Assembly (NCBI RefSeq): GCF_019059575.1
Contig: NW_024882911.1
Span: 62,001-126,000, forward strand
DNA: 64,000 nucleotides
Direction: 5' to 3'
Source of the DNA: Amphibalanus amphitrite
Lineage: Eukaryota; Arthropoda; Thecostraca; Balanomorpha; Balanidae
Below, in pieces: positions 37,385 to 56,776 of the stretch (the first letter of the stretch is position 1; each line of letters opens with the position of its first letter). The notes under the pieces are model-generated. The model was given only the letters and a program-made list of their open reading frames with translations, was not told where the DNA came from and made no database searches. The translations under genes and the position numbers were made by a program.

Positions 37385-38700
37385 TTACTTAGTAGTTACG
37401 AGCGAGCGAGCGAAGCGAGTCTTTGCAATATAACGGAAAAATATCAGTATGAGCGGCCCGGCCTGGCCCGGCCCGGCCCGTAACGCTTTTGAGAGGCTTA
37501 TATCTCAGCAACCGCTAGACCGATTGGCCTGCGGTCTTTTTTTGCTGGGTAGCCCCATCCCTTCTACCCCGTAATTGACTACTTTTGATACATCTCAGTG
37601 ACCGTCGTGGCACGTGCCACGTGAAAAGTCAAGGATGTTCAAGCTGTTTTGCAAAAGTAGTGATTTTGAAAGGCTCGTATCTCAGCAGCCGCTTGAGCGA
37701 TTGTCTTGCGGTAATTACGGAGCGAGCGAAGCGAGCGGAGTCTTTCCTTAGATTAACGGAAATTTCTGAGTATGAGCGGCCGGCCGGCCGATGCGGACGC
37801 TTTTGCGAGGCTTATATCTCAGCAACCACTTGACCGATTTACATGCGGTAATTTTTGTAGGGTAGCTTCATTCCTTCTACCAAGTATTGGACTATTCCCG
37901 ATGCATTTGGGTGACCCCTTATGCACGTGCCACGTGCAAAACGAAGAGGTGTCAGTTTTGTAATTGTTGCAATATCTCGGTAACTACTTGGCCGATTGCG
38001 CTGAAAGTTGGCATGTAGGTAGGCACCCACTAGTCACTGCATATACATGTGCCAGAGTTGGGGTGCTGCTGCACGTGCGCACGTGCAGGGGTCGTTTCCA
38101 GATCTCAAGAACGGCTCGACCGATTGCGCTCAAATTTGGTACCCAGTTAGGGACCGGCTAGTAGGGTGCCGTGCACAGGTCAGTTGGGACCCATTTTGCA
38201 CGTGCGCACGTGCAGGGTGCCGCTTCCAGATCTCGAGAACGGCTGGGCCGATTGTGTCCAAATTTGGCACATCGCTAGAGACCGGTTAGTAGGGTGCCGT
38301 GCACAAGTCAGTGGGAGGTACCCCCTCGCAATTTCGCACGTGCAAGGCCCACCCTCTCGCTCGCTCCGTTAGTCGCCCCAAAAGGCGTTATACTGGTTTT
38401 TGTAGGGTAGCTGCATCCCTTCTACCAAAGGTCGGATACTCTTGATCTATGTGAGTGACCCCCACTGCACATGCAAAATACAAAAAGAAGAGGTGCCAAA
38501 TTTGTTCCCATTTCAGTAGCTCGGTAATTACTGGGGCGATTTCGCTGAAACTTGGCATACAGGTAGGCAGCCACCAGGCTATGCATTCCCATGTGTTGCG
38601 GTTAAGGTGCTACTGGACGACGTGCAGTGCACGTGCGCACGTACAGGGGGCGCTTCCAGATCTCGAGAACGGCTGGGCCGATTATTTCAACATTTTTTTT
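37385..38700. repeat. Repeat family E with CACGTG palindromes and tandem units
   Basis: GAGCGAAGCGAG motifs (37402, 37723), repeats of TATCTCAGCAACC(G/A)CT (37502, 37678, 37815) and CACGTGCGCACGTGCA (38075, 38197) recur here. The unit from GCACGTGCGCACGTGCAGG through CCAGATCTCGAGAACGGCT to AAATTTGG occurs at about 38075-38145, 38197-38270 and 38630-38690. Related sequence flanks the B element at 19714-19766 and 21324-21600. Confidence 0.65.
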
Positions 38701-38899
38701 CTTCAAAAAGCGGCGCACAACTCGGGAACCAATAGAGCTACCCGACTCAAGAACCAATAGACGCAGCAAAACGGACGAGAAGGCAAACGAGAGAACGCGA
38801 CGAGACACTTACGATGAGCACCTGAAAGTTGAATTTCAAGGTCACAGGTCGGGTCAAGGTCAGATCAAACACATGAAATTGGGCTTTCAGTAGCATGGG

Positions 38900-39102
38900 T
38901 CCAAAACACCTCTGGTGACCTGACCTTTGACCTGACCGAAAAAGTGACCTAAGTATAAAGTTCGCCATTATTCCTTACGTTTTTTCGAACGTCGCTTTCC
39001 CCGTATCGCTACATAGCCCAGGAGCCGAGCTAAAAGGGGGGTGTTCAAACACCCCGCCCACCAGCAGGGCGTGTAATTCCAGGACCCCCAGCGGGGTGCG
39101 GG
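38900..39102. mobile_element. Family A2 end fragment inside a K fragment
   Basis: The A2 right end, with the GGGGTGTTCAAACACCCC hairpin and GCGGGGTGCGGG terminus, is followed by TTAT. It splits K-type sequence (38745-38900 and 39105-39455) whose halves match 4400-4550 and 4836-5160. Confidence 0.65.
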
Positions 39103-39517
39103 TTATGAAATGCATTCATCATGGTCGTGAAGCAGTCACAATAAATTGCCAAGATTCCATTCAAGATTTTGGAAACCGTAGAACGATAGGTAATCAAAAA
39201 TCGAAGATGGCAATTTGATTGTTCATGGTAGGTATTGGCAGTCCAATGACGTTTAGGTACGGCATGTCTGTATGTCTATTCTGTGCCTACCCATGATTTT
39301 TTTAAACATGTGTCGTTTTTTCGAAAACTCAAATCATGACGTCACTAAAACCTCGATATCTTAAAAAAAAATGGACCGATTTTTTGGGGAACTTTGTCAC
39401 AATAAATTTCTATAAATTCCCTACATATACCTACCTACACAAAATTTGGCACAAAAAAACATCGTCCCTATGCTAAAATTCTGCACCAGCAACATTCCAA
39501 GTGCTCGTGCTTACAAA

Positions 39518-39653
39518 CGAGCCAATTGTCTATACGGACTCTCAGCTGCTCCCGGGTCATGCGCAGCGCCTCGGCCAGCCTCGCCGACTGAGCGTATGCC
39601 AGGCTGAGGCGACTATTATCTATGACCGTGGAGGCGACAAGCCAGCCCGTCAC
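39518..39653 (-). pseudogene. Possible degenerate homeodomain-like fragment
   Basis: One minus-strand frame reads YAQSARLAEALRMTREQLRV and then RIDNWL. The spacing of RLAEAL, the turn MTREQ and V-x-I-x-N resembles helices 2 and 3 of a homeodomain (RLAxxLxLTExQVKVWFQN), with Trp48 and Phe49 replaced. The similarity is short and may be chance. No flanking exon is visible. Confidence 0.2.
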
Positions 39654-39909
39654 CGCAAGAATGGCGCTGCCTCCCTCCCCCTCCTCCCGACCCCGTCCCC
39701 CGACCGGCGCGGCATTCCTCAGGCCACAATAGTGACTCCCCTCCCTCAGCTGACCCGTCCTCAGGTGCGGTGTACACTGGACAAATACCTCTGCCGGGGC
39801 TGACGGGGTCCATGTTTGAACAAGGGATTAAGGGAAGCCTTCAAACATCTCAGACGGAGTTTTCGCCGAAACTACCAGCTAGCGCCATCCACCGGTGAAC
39901 GGCGGTACT

Positions 39910-40555
39910 AAACTTCATTCGCTAGTTCCCGAAACGACACACCATGCAAGCCAGCTAGAACCTCTTAGTCACACTACCAGACCAGAATTTTGCTGCTGAG
40001 GTCATTTCAGGTCAAGTTAGGTCAAGGTCAATTATATGTGTTTGTATGTCTGTGTGCGTCTGTTTGTATACTGATGTGTGCACCGATTGTTTATGTGTCC
40101 ATATTACATGAAATCATGATCTGAGAAGCTTTTACCAAAAATGCAGTCAAAAATATTCACAAAAAAATAAATTCCGCTTGCCTAAAACGCAATTATCTTA
40201 GATGACCTAGGTTGACCTTGACCCTGACCTTGACATCTGTACATCGTCGAACAACATGCTCCATGATAGGTGGGAGGTAAGACTGGCAAAAAAGGCCGAA
40301 ATCAAGGTGTCAAAAGCTCACAAGACCAACGCAAGATGTTGAGAATTGGCCCTTTGGGTCATGACATGACCTGAAAAACAAGGTCATATCTCCGAAACCA
40401 AAAACCACAGAAACTTCAAATTTTCAGTGAACATCAAGAAAGGATAGAAGAGCAGCTATACGAAACATCATGCTTCTAGCTCTAAAAATGTTGAGTGCAG
40501 AGCAGAAAGACTACCTGGGGGGTGGCAACCCCCCCCCCCCATGTGCGGGCGAGGG
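39910..40555. mobile_element. Family G element, right part
   Basis: The right end is the inverse of CCCTCGCCCGCACATGGG and is followed by TTAA (40556-40559). The hairpin GGGGGGTGGCAACCCCCC lies at about 40517-40534. AGGTCA runs lie at 40000-40030. The left end is not defined. Confidence 0.55.
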
Positions 40556-40657
40556 TTAAAGTGACCATCCCACCTTAACATTAGTTTTGAGCTGAGATAG
40601 CCAAAATGGGGTCCCTGGCCTGCACTTACTGGTTTGGGCACTCAAACGCAGTGAGTG

Positions 40658-40835
40658 TCACCGGTTGACCGGTGACAAACCAATCACTGCGTCTAGTAAC
40701 GGCGCACACGCTCGTTTTTTCCGTGACGCGCTAGCTCCGCCAGGGGCAAAACGGCGAGGGGGGTCGTACCCTTCCCCCCTCGACCGGCGCGTATGTACGC
40801 GTATGTATATAGAACCAATAGGTCCGGCGAGTGTT
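40658..40835. mobile_element. Right-end fragment of a family C element
   Basis: Sequence from AACCAATCACTGCGTC through GGGGTCGTACCCTTCCCCC to CCAATAGGTCCGGCGAG matches the right 180 bp of C1. The terminal TTAA is degraded to TGTTGA. Confidence 0.65.
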
Positions 40836-41797
40836 GATTTGTCGACAGGGCCCTGGTTTGTTTTAGTGCACGGTAATAAGTAGGCAAGCATATACCTCAG
40901 TGCGCTTATTTTCAGAGCGCGGCCAGACATCGCTGTTCCAGGAAAGGCTGTTATAGAGAACGGTATACGAGAGGTTCAGCTTACCAGGATAGGCAAGGGA
41001 CTAGTCAGTGGTACTGCTCGCCCCACTGCCCACCCCCACGTGGTGGTAGCGTGATCCCTGACTCCGACCGCAGGTAATCCTCATCTGCTGCCTATAACGA
41101 GCTCCGAAGTGGCCCAAGAGCGTCGGCTCAGCGACCTGATGACCTTCAATTGCACTGTTTATAGACGGCTGCGCCGTTAGCTGTATCCTCCATTGCTATT
41201 ACAGTGCATATATTTTTTAGCTTCGTCACTAACTCCTTATGTATTTCCCCTACGTCGTGGGCTGAGGAGAAAACATGAGCCCCAAATTATTATTCTTAGG
41301 TACTGTTGTTGTTGTTGCTGTTGTTGATTTTGGTACTATTGTTGCTGTTGTTTTTTATTATGAGCCTCTGTCAATAGTTGATAACCTAAATCGTGGTGCA
41401 TTTGCTTATCCTCCAAGTCCTGTCCTTAATCGGTACTTTTCTCAAGTTTCTCTCGACCTTGACCGAAGAGGAAACTGGAAACTATATATCATTCGAATAC
41501 TAGCGTCGTCTGAAGAGCGTCACAACTGTCGTTAATGCACCATTTTTATTGGACTTTTTCTTATGGAAGTGTAATCGGTTGTTCTGCTGACGGCATCACG
41601 AATTTAAGAACACAACCGTTGTGATGATATTGGTGATTTTATTCCAGAAAACTGCTCATATCGGGTATTCGTCAGCAGTTTATTTAGCAAAACAATTGTT
41701 CCAGAAAAACAACACTGATTTCAAAACATTTCTCTTCTTGCGCCATCGACATTGAAGGCATATTACCTATCGTTATAACCTAAGTCATGGACCTAAA
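40836..41797. other. 3' flank of the TMEM26-like gene
   Basis: Two AATAAA signals on the minus strand (41638-41643 and 41545-41550) lie about 155 and 250 bp after the stop codon of the TMEM26-like gene and are likely cleavage signals. The + frame at 41275-41535 is a hydrophobic low-complexity stretch without start context and is not called. Confidence 0.5.
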
Positions 41798-49144
<7,347 letters not shown>

Positions 49145-50632
49145 AGCGCACTCCGATGACTTCAGTGGGGATGACACAGGAGGGGAGGGGCACACCTGCT
49201 ACACTGCACAGTGCACACCTCTGCTTCACTGCTAAGGCTCGTCACACGCTGCTGCTCAAGTTGCACGTGTCAAAATTGGTGTGTGTCAAATGACGACACT
49301 TGGTGACAATGTATCCGCACCTGATGACACTAAAATGTCACCTAATGACACCTGAGTGGCACCCTTTTCGTCACTGAGTCGTCTCGCATTTCTCTATCAA
49401 CACTCTGGACACAGATCGTCACCCGAACCACAATCCCATCGCTGCTTTCCAGCAATCGCCACCACCGGGCCTCGGAGCCGCACTGACCCAGAATTGCCCG
49501 AGGGTCCGGGTCGCCATTATTTACGTGCCTCCGCAGCGGGACCGCCGCGAGCCTGACTGAGACCGCTTGTTATCGTAGCGAGAAGTGTTTGGGGGAGAGC
49601 CGGGCAGAGCTTACCACACAGGTGAGCCGAGGAGCCGGGAGGGGTGGGAGTCGGGACAAGGGAGGAATTGTGATCGTCGGGTCGTGACGTCATCGACACC
49701 ACTCCTCGGGGAGGTGGGATTGTGGCTGAGGTTTGTGAAGGAATGTGGGGAATGGTGTGGGGGAACCGGAAAAGTTGCGAAATGAGATGCTTTGATTGGG
49801 TTATTGGTTGCAGTGTTTCAAAACGTAATGATGAGGCTTTACTTTGAAAGACCGGTTAGTGTCTGTAGAGGAATTGGAATCTGTAGAGTTTTAAACAACT
49901 TTATTTCGAGAAAAAATATAGACTATGTAGATCCCATAGTGAGTTGCACATTCAAAGCTAGGCTGTATTGTACCTACTTAGTTTGTATTGTACCCTGTAT
50001 TGTACCTACTACTTAGTATGGCAGAACTCAGGCAAGTTCTGCCATAAATGATTTACAGGCTCATTTGGCTTGCTGACCTGTAAAAACTGTCGGTCATAGA
50101 GGTGGTCATGTTGAGTTAGCTCCCACTGAGCACAGTGACCTTTACGGGGCCAATCTGCGCGCTGTCCCCGGTCTGCCGCTCCGGTGACTGGACAAACATC
50201 TGGTCAAATTCCCTCTGTGGGGTCATTCTGCCCTCCCTCCGCCTGGCCGGCCCGCGATGCTCGCGCTGCAAATTGCAAGCTGACCTTTCGTGAACGGAAT
50301 GATTTAGTTTCGCCTTTGAGCCGAAGCCAGCTACCGGGAGGCACAAAGGAAACTGGGATGAGGGAGCGGTTGTCGTCCTTAAAGGCAGCACTGGCTTCAC
50401 CATGTTAAATTTAACTCACTCAATGGTAACTGACGGAAATTGGATTCTTATCGAAACTTGCAATGAATGCGGTTCAGCTAGCGCTTGCGGGAGCTGTTCA
50501 ATCCCGAAATTCGTGTTAGACTCAAAAGGCCATCGACAACCTATGATCGTGGCTTTACTATACCATATATATCAATATTACCATAACATGTTCACAGTTG
50601 ATATATTTGTTGATATAAAAATCGACAAACTG
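49145..50632. promoter_or_regulatory. Upstream region of the TMEM26-like gene
   Basis: This stretch lies 5' of the TMEM26-like ATG. It has a cluster of TGACAC/TGTCA motifs (49265-49360) and a GC-rich section (49400-49620) that would suit a promoter. No transcription start or second gene can be fixed. Frames in it (49356-49785, 50116-50408) are short and overlap on both strands. Confidence 0.35.
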
Positions 50633-50644
50633 TAAAATGTTAGA

Positions 50645-51245
50645 TTTTAGGACTAAAGTACGTATCGCTAAAGTACGTAGGACAAAAGTACGTATGCAAA
50701 TGTTCGTACGCAAATATACGTAGGCGATAAAGTTCGTATGCCAAAAGTACGTACGCAAATGTTCGTACGCAAAAGTACGTATGCAAAAGTACGTAGTGCA
50801 TAAAGTACGTATGTCAAAAGTACGTACGCAAATGTTCGTACGCAAAAGTACGTATGAAAAAGTACGTAGTGCATAAAGTACGTATGCCAAAAGTACGTAC
50901 GCAAATGTTCGTACGCAAAAGTACGTATGCAAAAGTACGAAGTGTAAAATGTACGTATGACAAAAGTACGTACGCAAATGTTCGTACGCAAAAGTTCGTA
51001 TGCAAAAATACGTAGTGTATAAAGTGCGTATGACAAAAGTACGTACGCAAATGTTCGTACGCAAAAGTACGTATGCAAAAGTACGTAGTGTATAAAGTAC
51101 GTATGCCAAAAGTACGTACGCAAATGTTCGTATGCAAAAGTACGTAGTGTAAAAAGTACGTATGCCAAAGTACGTACGGTTCGTATGCCAAAGTACGTAC
51201 GGTTCGTATGCCAAAGTACGTAGTGTATTAAGTACGTATGCTAGA
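50645..51245. repeat. Left GTACGTA array
   Basis: The basic motif GTACGTA occurs every 13-18 bp, organised into higher-order units of about 70 bp (AAAGTACGTATGCC, AAAGTACGTACGCAAATG, TTCGTACGCAAAAGTACG, TATGCAAAAGTACGTAGTG). All three minus frames stay open because of this composition. Confidence 0.92.
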
Positions 51246-51638
51246 AGTAGGGTATAGTAGTGTAAGTTGAGCCACTTTTTCTTTATTGCTGCTCTGTTGC
51301 CATACTACAGGGAACTCATGATAAATTCATATACCAAATAATATAGATTTGTCCATTTCGCCCATTTACTATTCGAGAAATTTTGCTATGCCTTGTAACA
51401 AATGTTCATTAAATAAAGAATAAGAAAGGTATTACACATTGATCAACTTAACCCAAGGGTGGGGTACGTACTTAATACCCTACGTAGTACGTACATTTGC
51501 TATACGTACTTTTGTCCGTGACGTACTTTTGTCCACACGTAGGGTAGACCGGGGCAAGTCGCCCCGCCGAGGTAAAACGCCTCACCGATGTTTCTCGGAA
51601 CTGGCAGGGTTCTGGGGAAAGATCCTCTCTTCTGTTAA

Positions 51639-52810
51639 CCCGGCCGGGCCCGGGGGGTAATTCCAACCACCGCAGCCCGGCGAGGGGCGTTTTTCGCCCC
51701 CTGTCTAACTCCGTAAATAAGGGAGCTACGCAAACAAAAGCGACACCAAACGAAAGGTCCTTACGAGACGATTCTAAGGCACCCAAAATTTTTGACCTCA
51801 GGTCAATTTTCAAGGTCAGAGGTCAAGGTCAAAGGCAAAAACCGGCACATGTGTAGTGATCTCAAAGTGAGCGTTCTAGAGGACGGCAGGATGCATAAAA
51901 CCGGCAAAATTGGATGTCAAACGAAAGAAGAGAAGCTGAGAATTCCGAAAATGTGCTCAACATCAAAGGTCAAGGTCAAGGTCATGCTCAAAATTGACCT
52001 CTCAAACTTTGCACATTTTCATACATCTTGCGTGTCAACTTCAAAGATGTTTTGAAATGTTTTGAGGCTTATCAGGTCCCTATTTGTGGTTCATCTTACG
52101 ATACAAGGCTGCTCAAAGGTCAAGGTCACAGAAGAGAGTCCTTGCTAGAGGCAATTTCACTGATTCAAGTTAGTAATAATAAATAAGACAATTTTGCCAT
52201 CCGGAGGGTCTAAATAACGGCTTAGAGGAAAATAGATGCCAGATTCGTGATCAGCGGGTACGAATCCATCTTAAACGACTTTGATGTGTCAAGGTCAACC
52301 AAAGGTCATTCGAGGTCACATGAGGTCAACATAAAACTTGCCCTTTTCCAAACAAAATATTCGACGCGGCTTGACAAGGCAAATGCGATGGTACCACTGC
52401 CGTAGCTCTAGGACCATTTTTGTCGAAGTTATTTGCGAAAAACTAAAACCACAGCTCGGGGTCGTTACCTGACCTCTGACCTCAGGTCACTAAAACTATT
52501 TTTGTATTTTTCTAGGTTAAACGCTACACAACCGTGCTCGTAATTTGTCTTTACCTCTAAAACTCTATTTTTAGCAGCTATTTGAAGTTCGCGTCTGTGA
52601 CACCGAAGTTGGCCGTGCAGGGGTCTAGAAAAATCGACTTTGTGACGTCAATAATGGGGCTAGGTCCAAATATTTTACTTCAGAAGATGTCAAATTGATG
52701 GGAGAAAGGTACTGAAAGTTTCGCTTTCCTATCTCCAAGCGTTCGGGAGCTATCGCAAATATTCGCCAGGGGGGGTGGCGAAAAACGCCCCCCCCCCGGG
52801 CCCGCGAAGG
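51639..52810. mobile_element. TTAA MITE, family H
   Basis: TTAA flanks lie at 51635-51638 and 52811-52814. The left end is CCCGGCCGGGCCCGGGG and the right end is the inverse of CCTTCGCGGGCCCGGGGG. The hairpin core is GCG-TTTTT-CGC between G and C tracts at both ends. The block TACTGAAAGTTTCGC (52709) is shared with the other TTAA families. AGGTCA runs lie at 51800-51830, 51965-51985 and 52290-52325. Confidence 0.82.
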
Positions 52811-53084
52811 TTAATCTAGTGTATGGGGCTTCTTGCCTCAGGCCGTGGGGCGTTTTGCCCTGGGGTTGGGGCAAAATGCCCCATTGCTTCACAAAGCACT
52901 TCCTAGCTGGGAGTCTGATCATAAGTGAATGAATTTGAGGGGTGGAATTTAAAATAAAATGTCCAAAGAAGTAAAAAAACATTGAGCACAAATTTGGCCT
53001 TCCAGGTGATGTGAGACAAAAGTAGGTACCTATGTAGCAAAATAAATTGTCTGGGGCGTCTTGCCCAAGGCTGCCATACTTTAT

Positions 53085-53663
53085 ACCCTACGTACATACT
53101 ACATACATTTGCTATACGTAGGCTTTTGTACGTGACGTACTTTTGTCCGTGACGTACTTTTTACCCTACGTACATTAGCTATACGTACTTTTGTCCGTGA
53201 CGTACTTTTGTCCGTGACGTACTTTTGTCCATACGTACTTTATACCCTACGTACTTCTGCGATACGTACTTTTGTCCCTGACGTACTTTTGTCCATACGT
53301 ACTTTATGCAGTACGTACTTCTGCGATACGTACTTTTGTCCCTGACGTACTTTTGTCCATACGTACTTTATACTGTACGTACTTCTGCGATACGTACTTT
53401 TGTCCTTGACGTACTTTTGTCCATACGTACTTTATATTGTACGTACTTCTGCGATACGTACTTTTGTCCCTGACGTACTTTTGTCCATACGTACTTTATA
53501 CTGTACGTACTTCTGCGATACGTACTTTTGTCCTTGACGTACTTTTGTCCATACGTACTTTATACTGTACGTACTTCTGCGATACGTACTTTAATCCTAC
53601 GTACTTTTGCTTACGTACTTTTGTCCTACGTACTTTAGCGATACGTACTTTTGTCCGTAACCC
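53085..53663. repeat. Right GTACGTA array
   Basis: A 64-bp higher-order unit repeats about six times between 53220 and 53590. Each unit has four TACGTAC-like motifs separated by TTTTGTCCCTG, TTTTGTCCA, TTTATACTG and TTCTGCGA. The orientation is opposite to the left array. Confidence 0.93.
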
Positions 53664-53674
53664 AAAATGTTAGA

Positions 53675-55165
53675 AAATATTACGCACGTATTCACACTGC
53701 AGACAATATACAGATTTAAGCATGTATGGGTTTGCTAATGTCCGCTGTCCTTTTCAGAAAAAGCAGAATGTGCTGCTGTCACAGGCAATAACGACTAAAA
53801 CACAGCCGTGAATACGTATCATGTTGAAATGACGTCTATCAAATGACTGATTTTTATTCGCAAAACACCGTCTGAACTCATCATGCCACCAGGTTATCGA
53901 TGAGTTTGTCAGGAAACATTGCATTCAAACCTCTCTAATTCCACAGAAAACGAACAAACGCATCAACCAATGGAAGTCTCTGGCGGAAAGGGGAAACGGG
54001 TGTCGGCGAATATGGGAGGGGTGAGGCTCCTGACTTCTGCACGTCTCCCTGTCTGGGCTGAAATGGAATATTTTATCACGCGTCTGGCACACCTTTGGGA
54101 GACGCTGCACCGGCTTTGATGGCGTCTGGTGACACTCAGGTGTGACCTGCAAGTCTAATGAAGGCGGGACAGCCTACCAAAAGGAGACCAGAGACAGATC
54201 TGTCACCGGGGTTTGGCGTGACGGGAAGGATAATCGTTATCTCGTACAGATGAATATTTGCTGAGTGGTCATGAAATTATGGTCGTCGGGTGAAGCGGGG
54301 GATAGTCTCCAGAGCAAATCAGCTGTTGGATTTTAGATCTTTGCTATATTGAGAAACACCATCTCAAGCTTCCAATGCGTGGCGCCTAAAGGTGCTGATT
54401 TCATCACACATTTTCCTTTTGTGTAGTGATGCTCTGTAATGATCACGATGCAGGGTTTTCCACTAACCTTTTCTCTATATCTTTGCAATTGTCTCAATCG
54501 TTGGCTAACTATAACCCCCTTTATTTGGACAGCCATCGTTTTAACTTTTGACTAAATGCCTGTGCCTCTGGGCATTCCATTCCATTCCAGTGTATTTTAG
54601 TAAACAAGGATCAAATAAATGTACAGAGCAAATAAGGGATCGGCGCAAAAGCATCGCTTAAATTAAAGCGCCTCTCCGAAGAAGAACATAAAATTGACAA
54701 TGCTAACCTAACCAATACCTGAGGCCAGACGACGCTAGCCCCGCCAGCAACCCTCCGAGCAACAAACGAACCGGGTCAAGGCGCCCGGGCCCGAGCGACA
54801 GCAGCTAGGCCAGCGTGCTTGGGTGTGAGTGGGTTACCTAGTGTTGGGTGTTAAACCGGCGTGAGTGTGCGATGTATGAGTGAATGTGGAGAGCAACAAG
54901 TGTGCCCTGGGTTTCAGAAAGGTCGTTTCCATATAGAAGAATGTTAAGCTTCTGTCTACTTGGTAAGTTGTCAAAATTTGGAACGATTGGTCGAACGGCG
55001 TTAAAGAGTATTTGCCTGTGGTTTGTGCATACTGTCTGTAGGTGCCTTTTACGATAAACAATAAATACACGATTTCACTTATCCCGCATTGGTTGACCAG
55101 GGTGGAAAAATAAATAAAATAGCATAATTATATTCTTGTGTCTAATTCTTCGAAATCTGCTTCCG
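53675..55165. other. Spacer without a supported gene
   Basis: This is non-repetitive sequence between the foldback element and the first A2 copy. Short frames at 53919-54152 overlap on opposite strands. No splice-bounded exon or RNA gene was found. Confidence 0.4.
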
Positions 55166-55169
55166 TTAA

Positions 55170-56364
55170 CCCGCGCCCGGCTGGGGGTCCTGGATTTCCA
55201 CGCCCTGCTGGGGGGGGGGGGGGTGTTTGAACACCCCCCTTGTAACTCGGCTCCTGGGCCACGTAGCGATACGCGGAAGGCGGCGTTCGAAAGAGCATAA
55301 AAAATAATGACGAAATCACTTCGGTCAATTTTTTGGTCAGGTCAAAGGTCAGGTCACCAGAGGTCATTGAAGGCAAAATTTCGCCGATTTCCAGGTCGAA
55401 TGTCGAAAATTTCCAAGAAGCCAAAGCATAACTCGGGAACCAATAGAGCTATAGCGCCGCGGAAAAGCGCATTCGATAGCCCTATTAACGCCCTTTCTGT
55501 GTAGGTAATTCTCTCAGATTTGACCTAACGTCAACGGTTTTGCCTGCAGGGGGCAAAAACTGCAAAAATAGCCGATTTTTTTCGTAAACAGTTTTTCTGC
55601 AATAACTTTTGACCTAAGCCTTGTACAAGCTTACTTTCACCGGCATCGTGTTCCTCTCGTCAAGACGCATCGAATGAACTATAACTTGACCTTGAAAGGT
55701 CAACTTTAAAATCTGACCTAAGGTCAAGGTCATGACCTGACCGGAAAGGGTCATGTTGCATATCAGTCGATCCGTATCGCCAAGCTGAACACATATAAGG
55801 CGTTTTCATCGCTCTAGCATGCCTCTATCAAAAGTTATTTGCGAAAAACTGCTAAATACCATTCGTGACCTAAGATGACCTCAGGGCATAAACAAGGGTC
55901 ACGGACACCATTTTCATGTTCAGTGTGTCTAAACCACTTGTAATTCGGTGTTTGGGAGTGTTTATAATGTCTTTCGTCCAAAAGAGGCGCATTTCAATTT
56001 TCTCCCATTGACTTATAATGGGGAGGTCGCAAAATTGACCTGACCTTAGGTCAGCGATATCAAAATTCTGATATATACATTTTGTACATGTTATTGCTCT
56101 TAGCGATCGCTGAAATTTTCAAAGCGATCGGTCACTCGGTGTAGCTATGACAGACATTGAAACTTTTTATGAGGTGAGGTCACTTCAAGTGACCTGGTGA
56201 CCTGACCTTGAATGACCTTGGTCTGAAATTTTCACAACATGTGTAGAAGTGATGTATGATAAGGTGTACCAAAAACGGCGGCGCGGAGCGCCGCCGTTTT
56301 TGAGATATTCGCGAAAAACCACAAGGGGGGTGTTCAAACACCCCCCCCCCCAGCAGGGCGCGGG
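55170..56364. mobile_element. TTAA MITE, family A2
   Basis: TTAA flanks lie at 55166-55169 and 56365-56368. The ends are CCCGCGCCCGGCTGGGGG and the inverse of CCCGCGCCCTGCTGGGGG. The hairpin is GGGGTGTTTGAACACCCC. The second palindrome reads GGCGGCGCGGAGCGCCGCC, with the centre inverted relative to the other A2 copies. It is otherwise nearly identical to 25157-26340. Confidence 0.92.
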
Positions 56365-56776
56365 TTAATGCATAGAACATTAAGGAAAAACTTCTATCAA
56401 CAAGGTTGTTTCGTTGATATTTTTTCCATTCTCTCTGCCTGTTTTTCTTTCGGCTTTCATTCCTTCATCATGTTTCAGTTACCAAAGAACATAGGTATGT
56501 GAAATGTCTGTGTACACATAATCCGAATACGGAAACGCAATTACATCATCAAACACACCAGCCCAGTTCCTGCGAGCCCCTGCTGTAGTATCGCCAGCAC
56601 ACATCAGTAGCAGCACGCCATCAGCCGTACCAACTCAGCCGGGATCTCTCCTTCCCAGACACCCCCGGGGCGGCTCCGGTCGGCCCGCTGCGGTCTGCCG
56701 GCGACGTTCTCCTTACCTAGGAGCCGCCCTGTGATGGATCTCGTGCCGGTATCGACGCTCGGTGAGAGGCCTGTCG

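Larger units (their letters stand above)
50645..53663. mobile_element. Foldback-like element with GTACGTA-array arms
   Basis: Left arm (50645-51245) and right arm (53085-53663) are tandem arrays in opposite orientation. The outer 50 bp are near-perfect inverted copies: AAAGTACGTATCGCTAAAG then TACGTAGGACAAAAGTACG on the left, and their inverse at 53605-53655. An 11-bp direct repeat AAAATGTTAGA flanks the whole (50634-50644 and 53664-53674). The middle holds a family H MITE. Arms built of short tandem repeats and a 9-11-bp duplication recall Foldback (FB) elements of Drosophila. Confidence 0.72.

Noticed and set aside
41275-41535. 86-aa + frame with Val/Leu-rich start
   Set aside because: The hydrophobic part comes from a (GTT)n-like low-complexity run; no conserved feature and it lies in the 3' flank of the minus-strand gene.
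50558-51214. Minus-strand frame of 218 aa, rich in RTFAYVLLRT repeats, plus two overlapping frames
   Set aside because: All three frames of the GTACGTA array are open because the repeat lacks stops on that strand; the product is a direct image of the tandem repeat, with no start context or independent family match.
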